Positions 25,888-33,183 of a stretch of DNA of 64,000 nucleotides are shown here, one piece after another; the stretch's first letter is position 1; each line of letters starts with the position of its first letter. A model generated the notes under the pieces. It saw only the letters and a list, made by a program, of their open reading frames with translations. It had not been told where the DNA came from and made no database searches. Origin of the DNA: Polyangiaceae bacterium (GTDB lineage: Bacteria; Myxococcota_A; Polyangia; Polyangiales; Polyangiaceae); assembly GCA_025936115.1 (NCBI GenBank), contig JAICTZ010000001.1:62001-126000 (forward strand). The letters run 5' to 3'. Made by a program: the position numbers and the translations under genes.

Positions 25888-26577
25888 ATGCGCTCTTCTG
25901 CGTTCCTCGCGCACCGACCTCCCCCCGGCTGGATCTGGACGGCGGGCGTGCTCCTCTGCGGCGCGGTCCTCGCTTGCGGCTCGACGGACCCGGGCACGCC
26001 GACGCCTTCGTCACACAGTACGGGCGGGAGTCCGGGCGGTACGGGTGGAACCCGCTCAGGCGGCGAGAATGCGGGCGGCCGGAGTGTAGTAGGCGCTTCC
26101 GGGACCGGTACGATCGCAGGTTCTGGCGCGGGCGCGCACACGACGGGCACTGGTGGCGGCACCACTGGCGGCAGCGCTGGCAGGACGAACGGTGTTGCCG
26201 GGACGGGGCTCGGCTCCGCAACGGCGGGTCACGGCCCGAGCACCCCGCCCGCACCGAGCCCGGACGGCAGCTCGCCGTACGAGCGCGAGTGTCACGGTGA
26301 CTCACTCGATTGCGGCGACGTTCCGACGCTGCTCTGCCTCGGGATCCGAGACGAGACCACCGTCGACGGCTACAGCTGCTCGAACCCCTGTGAGAGCGAC
26401 GCCGATTGCACGGGCGCGCCCTCGTCGGCCGAAGCCAAGGCGGGCTGCGTCGATTTCGTCACCCAGAAGCACTGCCTGCTCGTCTGCCTGGATGGAACCA
26501 AGCGCTCGACCTGCCCCGCAGGGATGGGTTGCTACGTCTACCCGCAGACGACCGTGGGCTACTGCTTGTGGCAGTGA
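25888..26577 (+). CDS. Cys-rich lipoprotein with Gly/Thr linker
   Basis: A 229-residue lipoprotein from the ATG at 25888. The leader ends VLAC near residue 31, and a roughly 90-residue Gly/Thr/Ala/Ser linker follows. The C-terminal domain of about 95 residues has ten cysteines: SLDCGDVPTLLCLGI, GYSCSNPCESDADCTG, GCVDFV, HCLLVC, TCPAGMGCYVYP and GYCLW. This spacing is like EGF/dickkopf-type disulfide modules in myxobacterial surface proteins. The function is unknown. It diverges from the vWA gene and is followed after 18 bases by the next operon. Confidence 0.7.
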   Translation: MRSSAFLAHRPPPGWIWTAGVLLCGAVLACGSTDPGTPTPSSHSTGGSPGGTGGTRSGGENAGGRSVVGASGTGTIAGSGAGAHTTGTGGGTTGGSAGRTNGVAGTGLGSATAGHGPSTPPAPSPDGSSPYERECHGDSLDCGDVPTLLCLGIRDETTVDGYSCSNPCESDADCTGAPSSAEAKAGCVDFVTQKHCLLVCLDGTKRSTCPAGMGCYVYPQTTVGYCLWQ

Positions 26578-26595
26578 TGCTAGCGTACGGCGTCG

Positions 26596-27615
26596 ATGAG
26601 CGGCCGGCGTCGCCGATCCGTCGCGCGCGCGTGGCTCGCGTCGCTGTTAGCGTGCACCACGGTCGCGCTCGGCGGGCGCGTGCAGGCGCAGTCGCGCGGA
26701 GGCTCATCCGCGGTCGCCTTGTCGTGGACCGGTCCAGGACCTGAGCTGACGTGCCTCGGTGAGGAGGGCCTGGCGCGGGCGGTCGACGAGTACGTCGGGC
26801 GCGACGCGTTTGCCGCGGCCTCCGTCGATTCCACCCTCCGTGTCAGCGTGGAGCGCTTGCCGGATCGTCACTGGCACGCGCGGCTCGAGCTCATCGACAG
26901 GACGGGCGACGTGCTCGGCACGCGCGAGCTCACGAGCACGAGCGAGCTCTGCTCGAGCCTCGACGAGCCGCTCGTGCTGACGGTCGCGCTGATGGTCGAC
27001 GACGAGGCGGAGCCGGCCGCTCCGGAGCCGCCCGCGCCCGAACCACCAGCTCCCGAACCTGCTCCTCCGCCCGTCGTGCGCCCTCGGCCGAGCGAACGCA
27101 TGCACTGGCTCGTGGACGGTGCGCTGGCGTTGCAAAGCGGACTCGAGCCGAAGCTTTCGCCGGGGGTGGCGCTCGGCGTCGAATTCCGCGCCGCGCCGTG
27201 GTTTTCGGCTCGTGCCGGCGCGCTCGCTTTTCTGCCGGCAGAGGCCGCCGTGACGGACGGGGCGAGCGTACACTTTACGTTCCTGGCCGGCACACTCGAG
27301 CTCTGCACGGGAGCCGGAACGACGCGCAGCCTGCGCGGCGCGCTCTGCGTCGGGCCCGTTTACGGTGCGCTCAGCGCCAAGCCCAGCGGGCTCACGAAAA
27401 CCCAGCGCACGTCGAGCGAGGTCCTCGCGCTGTCCGCTGGGCTGCGCGGTGCGGTGCCGCTCGCGGGGCGCTGGGCGGCCACTGTAGGGGTATCAGCGCT
27501 CTTTCCCCACCGACCCGACCGCTTCGTCGCGGAGGTCGAAGGCGTACGCCACGAGCTGTTTCAGCTGTCGAGCCCTTCGGTCGTGGCCACGGCGGGCGTC
27601 GCCTTTCTTTTTTGA
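26596..27615 (+). CDS. exported beta-rich envelope protein
   Basis: A 339-residue protein with an arginine-rich signal peptide ending near VQAQ (about residue 32). The N-terminal 110 residues form an alpha/beta domain. A Pro/Glu/Ala-rich spacer (residues 135-160, PEPPAPEP repeats) may span peptidoglycan. The C-terminal 170 residues alternate strands and end in a terminal phenylalanine (VAFLF), suggesting an outer-membrane barrel. This layout is common in myxobacteria next to ECF sigma genes. It lies upstream of the ECF sigma gene at 27654, 39 bases away. Confidence 0.65.
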   Translation: MSGRRRRSVARAWLASLLACTTVALGGRVQAQSRGGSSAVALSWTGPGPELTCLGEEGLARAVDEYVGRDAFAAASVDSTLRVSVERLPDRHWHARLELIDRTGDVLGTRELTSTSELCSSLDEPLVLTVALMVDDEAEPAAPEPPAPEPPAPEPAPPPVVRPRPSERMHWLVDGALALQSGLEPKLSPGVALGVEFRAAPWFSARAGALAFLPAEAAVTDGASVHFTFLAGTLELCTGAGTTRSLRGALCVGPVYGALSAKPSGLTKTQRTSSEVLALSAGLRGAVPLAGRWAATVGVSALFPHRPDRFVAEVEGVRHELFQLSSPSVVATAGVAFLF

Positions 27616-27653
27616 CCCAGCCGGGCCAGAAAGATCGCGAGGCCTTGCCATTC

Positions 27654-28190
27654 ATGAAGGTGAACGCAGGCCCGGCGAACGTCAGGCAGCCGGGCCCCGC
27701 GCTCTCGTTCGCCGAGGTTTTTCGGGAGCACGCGCGCCCTCTCTGGCGTGCGCTCTTGGGGCTCGGCGTTCGGCCGGGTGATGTCGATGACGCTTGTCAG
27801 GAAGTGTTCTTGGTCGTGCACCGCCGCTTGCCGGAATTCGATGGGCGAGCCCTGCGGAGTTGGCTCTACGCCATCTGCCTCCGTGTAGCGTCGGAGTACC
27901 GCCGGAGCGCACGCGTACGCCGCGAAATCACGGTCGACGAGGTGCCTGAGGACGCAGCGCCGCCGCTGCAGCTCGACATCGTGGCCACGCGAGAGCTCAG
28001 CGGCCGGCTGCTCGAGTCGCTCGAGCGGCTCGACGAGGAGAAGCGCCAGGCTTTCGTGCTGTACGAGGTAGAAGAACTGACCCTGCGCGAGGTGGCCGAA
28101 GCACTCGGCTGCCCGCTTCAAACGGCGTACTCGCGCCTGCAAGCCGCTCGCACGTTCGTGCGCGGCGATTTCGAGAGGAAGGCGCCGTGA
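27654..28190 (+). CDS. ECF sigma-70 family RNA polymerase sigma factor
   Basis: A 178-residue ECF sigma factor. Region 2 is seen in FREHARPLWRALLGLGV and DVDDACQEVFLVVHRRLPEF, with LRSWLYAICLRVASEYRR after it. Region 4.2 is seen in FVLYEVEELTLREVAEALGCPLQTAYSRLQAAR. The ATG at 27654 is 39 bases after the envelope-protein gene. Its stop overlaps the GTG of the next gene, a single-membrane-span protein that is its likely anti-sigma factor. Confidence 0.9.
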   Translation: MKVNAGPANVRQPGPALSFAEVFREHARPLWRALLGLGVRPGDVDDACQEVFLVVHRRLPEFDGRALRSWLYAICLRVASEYRRSARVRREITVDEVPEDAAPPLQLDIVATRELSGRLLESLERLDEEKRQAFVLYEVEELTLREVAEALGCPLQTAYSRLQAARTFVRGDFERKAP

Positions 28191-29149
28191 GCAAAGCTCC
28201 GACACGCTTGAGCGAAGGTAAGGACGAGCTCGCGTCCAGCATCGCGGGCTTGCGGACGGCAGCGCCCTCCGACGCGCGCCTGGCAGCGATTGCGGAGCGC
28301 CTTGCGAGCGCGGGCGCGCCAGTCGGCGACGGCGACGCTCCGGTGAGCACGCGCGTGCCGAAGCCGGAGCGTGCCCCGCTGATTCGGCTGAAAAGTGCGG
28401 TCGATTCCGGAGTGCTCGCCGTGGTGCTCGCGCTCGTCGTGGGCGCCGCCTTGGTGACGGGGGCGCTGTTCCTGCGCTCGGCGCCTGAAGTCGCGCCCGT
28501 CACTCCGCTGCCGGCCACCGCGTCGCTCGCGACGGGAACGGGCCAAGAGGCCCCTGCGGTACCTACGGCGCCGCCCGTGGCGACAACGCCAAGCGACAAC
28601 TCCGTCCCGACCGGCACGGATCACGAGCGCACCACGCACGCGACACCAGACGACAGCACCGGGACCACACCGAACGGCAACGCGACCGCCCCGAGCCCGT
28701 CGTCACCCACCGCGACCACACCGAACGGCACCGCACCGAGCACGTCGTCCCCCACCGCGACGCCTCCCGCACGTCCCCTCGGCGCCCCGACGAAGAGCAG
28801 CGCGCCCTCGTCCCACGCGTCGACTTCACGCGCTGTCCCCTCGGCGCCCAACACCGCCACCGAAGCTCCGCTCGCGGCAGGCGCTCCGATCCTGAGCGAA
28901 GTCGAGCTCTTGAAGCAGGCTCGGAGTGCGCTCTCCGCGGATCCGCTGCAAGCCTTCGCGCTCACGGAACAATGCCGCTCGCGCTATCCCGACGGCTCGT
29001 TCGTGCAAGAACGGGAGTACATCGCCATCGTCGCGCTCGCTCGACTCGGCCGCATCGACGAGGCACGCTCTCGAGCGTCGTTGTTCCGGATGCACTACAA
29101 GAATTCAGCTTACTTGCCGCGGCTGGGCACGCTCTTAGGGGAGCCGTGA
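28187..29149 (+). CDS. single-span membrane protein with TPR-like tail, probable anti-sigma partner
   Basis: A 320-residue protein whose GTG overlaps the ECF sigma stop (GTGA). The N-terminal cytoplasmic part (1-70) is helical and could hold the sigma factor. A membrane segment lies at about 72-94. A 130-residue Pro/Thr/Ser/Ala spacer follows, then a C-terminal helical pair (ILSEVELLKQARSAL, FALTEQCRSRYPDGSF, IAIVALARLGRIDEARSRASLF) resembling tetratricopeptide/tol-pal-type repeats. No zinc anti-sigma HxxxCxxC motif is visible, so the assignment rests on position and topology. Confidence 0.65.
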   Translation: MSKAPTRLSEGKDELASSIAGLRTAAPSDARLAAIAERLASAGAPVGDGDAPVSTRVPKPERAPLIRLKSAVDSGVLAVVLALVVGAALVTGALFLRSAPEVAPVTPLPATASLATGTGQEAPAVPTAPPVATTPSDNSVPTGTDHERTTHATPDDSTGTTPNGNATAPSPSSPTATTPNGTAPSTSSPTATPPARPLGAPTKSSAPSSHASTSRAVPSAPNTATEAPLAAGAPILSEVELLKQARSALSADPLQAFALTEQCRSRYPDGSFVQEREYIAIVALARLGRIDEARSRASLFRMHYKNSAYLPRLGTLLGEP

Positions 29150-30990
29150 CATCCAGAGCGGCGCAGGCGCTCGGAATCATCACCGCCACGATCGTGGCAG
29201 CTACGACCTTCGGCTGTGGGGAGGGGCACGACATCGATCTGGGCGCGGTCGTCAGCGCCACGCCGCTCGGACCGCCCGTGGGTCCCACCGGGTTGTCTTG
29301 CGGCGACAAACCGTGCGCGAACCACAGCGGCGACCAAACCTTCGTCGAGCCGAGCGCGTCCGACACGCTGCCTGACGCGTTCGACGCCGCGCTCGAGGAG
29401 CCGCCGGGCACCGACTCGACCGCCGAACCCGCCCTCGTTTACCCGAGCGACGAAACGCTCGTGCCCGTGAACTTTTCGACGGTGCGCTTCGCGTGGAGCG
29501 CCGCGGACGACATGCCCTTCGCCGTCGGTACGCGCTTCGCCTTGGATTTTTTAGGTCCGCACACGAGCGTGCGCGTCGTGACGGCCGACACGCACTGGGT
29601 CGCCACCGAGGACGAGTGGGCGTGGATCGCCGAGTCGAATCGCGGCGGGCGCGTCGACGTTGTCGTGCGCGCGCTCGATTCGGACGGGCAACGCGTGTGG
29701 CGCTCGCGCCAGGTGGCGCTCTTCGTGAGTTCCTCGGCGCTCGAAGGTACCGTCTATTACTGGTCCACGGGCAGCCGCGGGCTCATGCAGGCTCTCGCGA
29801 GCGGGACGCATGCGGCGCGCGTCTTCAGCAATCCCTCCGGCCCCGACGCTGGGACATGCACCGGTTGTCATACCGTCTCGCGCGACGGCAAGCGTCTCGC
29901 GGCCGGCTACGACAAAAATCAACTCGCTGAGGTTTCCCTCGACGACGGCTCGGTCATCGTGCCGCTCGGCAGCGCGGGTGTCATGCCCCCGCCGCGAGCA
30001 CCCGATCCGATGGCGATGGCGATGACCGACGCCGGCCCGACTGGGCCCACCATGCCGGCGCCGAAAGATGACAAACCACCGCTCGCTGCGTGGAGCACGT
30101 TCTCGCCCGACGGAAGACGCTTGCTGCTCGCAGGGGGCGGGCAACTCCACCTCATCGACGCCGACACCGGTGCCCCCGTCGGCGCGGACGCGGGTGCCGT
30201 ACACTTGCCGGCAGGCAAGATCGCGACGCATCCCGATTGGTCGCCGCTCGGCGATCGCGTCGCCGTCACACTCGCCGACAAGGGCGGCGACAAACAAACC
30301 GAAAACGGCTCCATCGCGCTCATGCCCTTCCACGACGACACGTTCGACGAGCCCCAAGTCCTTCCGCACGCGAACGTCGACAAGGACAACAACTTCTTCC
30401 CGAGCTTCAGCCCCGACGGCCGCTTCATCGCGTACGTGACCGCGCAAGGCGGCTCGCAAGAAGCGACCTCGGCGCGCTTGCGTCTCGTCGAGGTGGCGAC
30501 CGGCCTCGTCAACGAACTGACGCGCCTGAACGAGCGCGTCAAAGACGAGGACGGGATCGAGGGCCTCGGCAACACCATGCCGACGTGGGGGCCGCTCGGC
30601 ACAGCGGGCACCTATTGGCTCACGTTCTCGAGCCTACGCGCCTATTCGGACGTTCGCCCGCAGGATGCCAAACAAGAGCAACTGTGGATCGCGGGCCTCG
30701 ATCCGAACCTCGATGATGATCCCGGCTATGCGGCATTCTGGGCTCCGTTCCAGAACCTCGGCCAGGGCAACCATCGGGCGTTTTGGACGCCCGTCGCGCC
30801 GGAACCGGCCTGCTGCGGCGCCGCGTGCCGAGGGGACCCCTGCGCCGAGCGCGAAACCTGCGGCGACGGGCTCGACGACGATTGCGACTGCGTCGTCGAC
30901 GATTGCTCGATCGAAGTCTGCGACAACGGCGTGGACGACGACGGCGACGGCAAGAGCGACAAGATGGATCTGACGTGCAGCGGCCCGTGA
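29146..30990 (+). CDS. beta-propeller lipoprotein with CxxCH motif and MopE-like tail
   Basis: A 614-residue protein whose GTG overlaps the previous stop. The leader ends FGC near Cys24. An Ig-like segment comes first (about 70-190). A cytochrome-type CTGCH at about residue 239 introduces a TolB/WD40-type propeller: SRDGKRLAAGY, WSTFSPDGRRLLL, HPDWSPLGDRVAV, FPSFSPDGRFIAYV. The C-terminus carries two MopE-like metal-binding repeats (CGDGLDDDCDC and CDNGVDDDGDG), known from copper-binding MopE of methanotrophs. It is the last gene of the ECF operon. It may be a surface redox or metal-binding protein; haem attachment is predicted, not shown. Confidence 0.78.
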   Translation: MTSRAAQALGIITATIVAATTFGCGEGHDIDLGAVVSATPLGPPVGPTGLSCGDKPCANHSGDQTFVEPSASDTLPDAFDAALEEPPGTDSTAEPALVYPSDETLVPVNFSTVRFAWSAADDMPFAVGTRFALDFLGPHTSVRVVTADTHWVATEDEWAWIAESNRGGRVDVVVRALDSDGQRVWRSRQVALFVSSSALEGTVYYWSTGSRGLMQALASGTHAARVFSNPSGPDAGTCTGCHTVSRDGKRLAAGYDKNQLAEVSLDDGSVIVPLGSAGVMPPPRAPDPMAMAMTDAGPTGPTMPAPKDDKPPLAAWSTFSPDGRRLLLAGGGQLHLIDADTGAPVGADAGAVHLPAGKIATHPDWSPLGDRVAVTLADKGGDKQTENGSIALMPFHDDTFDEPQVLPHANVDKDNNFFPSFSPDGRFIAYVTAQGGSQEATSARLRLVEVATGLVNELTRLNERVKDEDGIEGLGNTMPTWGPLGTAGTYWLTFSSLRAYSDVRPQDAKQEQLWIAGLDPNLDDDPGYAAFWAPFQNLGQGNHRAFWTPVAPEPACCGAACRGDPCAERETCGDGLDDDCDCVVDDCSIEVCDNGVDDDGDGKSDKMDLTCSGP

Positions 30991-31015
30991 ACGCGGCCCG
31001 TGAACGCGGCCCGTC
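30980..31015. repeat. 13-bp tandem repeat across a stop codon
   Basis: The unit GCGGCCCGTGAAC occurs 2.8 times in perfect register (30980-30992, 30993-31005, 31006-31015). The first copy contains the stop codon of the propeller gene. It looks like a recent slippage duplication. Confidence 0.8.
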
Positions 31016-31025
31016 GCTGTAAGCG

Positions 31026-31490
31026 GTGACAGGGGCGAGCCCCGCGCTCGGCAGCCAAACCGAGCGGATCGCTCGCCTTACGGAATTATGCACCCCGTGG
31101 GTTGGCGGCGAGGCGCAGCGCGAGTACGACGTCGGCGTGGACACTTGTCGCGTTTGCGGTGGTGACGGTCGTATCGCCAACTCGTTCGGCGGAGGCTCCA
31201 AGACGTGCCCCGCCTGCCACGGCAACGGGCGCCGAGTCGAAGAGGCGCTCATCAGGGACGTCACCAAGACGAAGCCGTCCCACTACGGCACACCGGCGAA
31301 AGCGGCGGCTCCCGTCAAGGCAACTTGGCCGACCACCCACGACGGGACGACGCTCGCGAACGAGGTGAAAGCCTCGGCCCTCTCCGAAGACACGAAGGCC
31401 CGCCTCGTACGCGAAATCATCGAGTACGAGGGGAGCCATGGCAAGTGCACTCAGACCTTCTCGAAGAAGGTCCGCAAGCAGCTGCGTTAG
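31026..31490 (+). CDS. DnaJ-type zinc-finger protein without J domain
   Basis: A 154-residue protein with two CxxCxGxG-type motifs (CRVCGGDGR and CPACHGNGR, about 41-68), the zinc-binding signature of DnaJ. There is no J domain or HPD motif. A basic, helical C-terminus follows (LVREIIEYEGSHGKC, FSKKVRKQLR). Small stand-alone proteins of this type occur in myxobacteria and are often annotated as molecular chaperone DnaJ. The GTG at 31026 is the longest start; a GTG at 31134, nearer the zinc finger, is also possible. It is convergent with the gene at 31503. Confidence 0.7.
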   Translation: MTGASPALGSQTERIARLTELCTPWVGGEAQREYDVGVDTCRVCGGDGRIANSFGGGSKTCPACHGNGRRVEEALIRDVTKTKPSHYGTPAKAAAPVKATWPTTHDGTTLANEVKASALSEDTKARLVREIIEYEGSHGKCTQTFSKKVRKQLR

Positions 31491-31502
31491 CTTCTCGCGA
31501 GT

Positions 31503-32477
31503 CTACGCGTCCGTCTTCGGCTGAACGGGCTTGGCCGCCGGCTTGGCCTTCTTCTTCGGTGCCGGCTTCAGCGTCAGCGTGATGAAGTCGCGCACGTCGA
31601 AGAGGTCGCGCGGCAGCTCGCCGTGCTCGCTCAGCTTGTTGGCGACCAAGCGCACGATCGCGAGGAAGCCCGCGTAGCCCGAGCCATTCGGCTGGAGCGC
31701 GACGGGACGGTGCGTGATCGACGCCTTCATCTGCTTCCTGAACGTGGTCGACTCGACGCACACGTGTTCGGTCGGATGCACGACGGCCGACAGTGCGGTC
31801 GCGAGCTCCCAGCGTGGGGGCGCGCCGAAAGCCGCCGTGAACGCCGAGCAGAAGCGATCGAAACGCACGTCGTAGGCCGCTCCGCCGTGGAGCAGCTCGC
31901 GCACGGCGAGGGCGAGGGCCCGTTTCTGTTCGTCGCCGGGCTGCTTGAGCTTCAACTGAGCGGCCGACACGAGGTCGGTACGACTCAAGACCTTCGCGAC
32001 GGCTTCCCAGATTTGCCCGAACTGTTGAGCGCTCGCGAGCGAGTCGAGGTTCTTCTGCGACAGGACCTGGCGCGCTTCCTCGATCAACGGCTGGCGGTGC
32101 CGCGGCGCGCGCGCCGGAGCGCCTTCACCACGAATGTCGGCGACCCAGCGCGGATCGGAGAGTCCGCCCGGATACGCTGCGTGGAACGTTCGAAGCTGTT
32201 CCGAAAAATCCAAGCCGCCGGGCCGTGCGCCCTCGCTCGGCGAACGAGCCGCCAGGATTCCGCGCAGGCGCGCGTACGCGGCCTGCTCGTCATCGCTCGG
32301 CTTTTCGACGCGCGTCATCATCGCGGTGAAGCCACTCGCGAGCGTGCGCTCCTCTCCATTTTCGAAGAGGTAGCGCTGCTTCCCGTCCTTCTCGCCTGCC
32401 AGGATGCCCACTCCCCAATCCGCTCTCACTGAATGCCGAAGGAGGGGCGGGAACGGGTTCTCGATGGATGTCGTCAT
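31503..32477 (-). CDS. hypothetical cytosolic protein
   Basis: A 324-residue protein with no signal peptide or membrane segment. Residues 15-45 (VRADWGVGILAGEKDGKQRYLFENGEERTL in pattern) resemble a small SH3-like DUF3553-type barrel that follows a helicase or transcription factor in other proteins. The remaining part is helical, with PRHRQPLIEEARQVLS and a basic KPAPKKKAKPAAKP tail. The function is unknown. The ATG at 32477 is clear, and it ends 12 bases from the convergent DnaJ-type gene. Confidence 0.65.
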   Translation of the reverse strand: MTTSIENPFPPLLRHSVRADWGVGILAGEKDGKQRYLFENGEERTLASGFTAMMTRVEKPSDDEQAAYARLRGILAARSPSEGARPGGLDFSEQLRTFHAAYPGGLSDPRWVADIRGEGAPARAPRHRQPLIEEARQVLSQKNLDSLASAQQFGQIWEAVAKVLSRTDLVSAAQLKLKQPGDEQKRALALAVRELLHGGAAYDVRFDRFCSAFTAAFGAPPRWELATALSAVVHPTEHVCVESTTFRKQMKASITHRPVALQPNGSGYAGFLAIVRLVANKLSEHGELPRDLFDVRDFITLTLKPAPKKKAKPAAKPVQPKTDA

Positions 32478-32712
32478 GGCAGACCTTTCTGGAAATGCGA
32501 CAGCGCAAATTCCTTGCGCGGCACTTCTGAGCGGAACCGCGGCGCGTCGACTCTCGAGGGCGACGGCTTTGAGAAAATGAAAATAGCACGAAGCCGGCGC
32601 TCACGCACGAACTCCGGAATTTTCTCGGGCGCCTGCGAAATGAAGGTTTGTGCGACGCCGAAATACAGAGTAAACCCTCCGCCCCTGTTAAATAAAGCTC
32701 GGAAAGGTTACC

Positions 32713-33093
32713 GTGGGAAATCGGCTGTTCGTTGGCAATCTCTCGTTTGGAACAACTCAGGCGGACCTCGAAGCGGCATTCGCTGCTGCTGGTGAGGTGC
32801 GGGAAGTAGCAATCCCCGTCGACCGCACGACAGGTCAACCGCGAGGCTTTGCCTTCGTGACGATGGCCAACGCCGAAGCGACCGCTAACGCTATCTCCCA
32901 GCTCAACGGCGCCACGTTGGACGGCCGTGAGATCCGCGTCGACGAGGCCCAAGAGCGCTCGGGCGGCGGCGGTGGTTTTGGTGGCGGGCGCGGTGGCGGC
33001 GGTGGACGCGGCGGTGGCGGCTTCGGCGGCGGCCGCGGTGGCGGACGCAAAGGCGGCGGCGGCAGCCGTCGCGGCAGTCGCGATCGGTTCTGA
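32713..33093 (+). CDS. glycine-rich RRM RNA-binding protein
   Basis: A 126-residue RNA-binding protein. One RRM domain (1-80) has both signatures: RNP2 LFVGNL (5-10) and RNP1 RGFAFVTM (about 44-51). The tail (85-126) is Gly/Arg-rich (GGGRGGG repeats ending SRRGSRDRF), as in cyanobacterial Rbp and myxobacterial cold-inducible RNA-binding proteins. The GTG start has a GGAAAGG ribosome-binding site. The 235-base upstream gap is unusually AT-rich for this genome and may carry a cold- or stress-responsive leader. Confidence 0.9.
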   Translation: MGNRLFVGNLSFGTTQADLEAAFAAAGEVREVAIPVDRTTGQPRGFAFVTMANAEATANAISQLNGATLDGREIRVDEAQERSGGGGGFGGGRGGGGGRGGGGFGGGRGGGRKGGGGSRRGSRDRF

Positions 33094-33183
33094 GCGTCGT
33101 GTGGGGCGTGGTCGAGCGACCGCGCCCCGTTCGACCGTGGGCAATCTCGTGTTTCGAGGCCGCCAGCGTCGATCCGAACGCCG

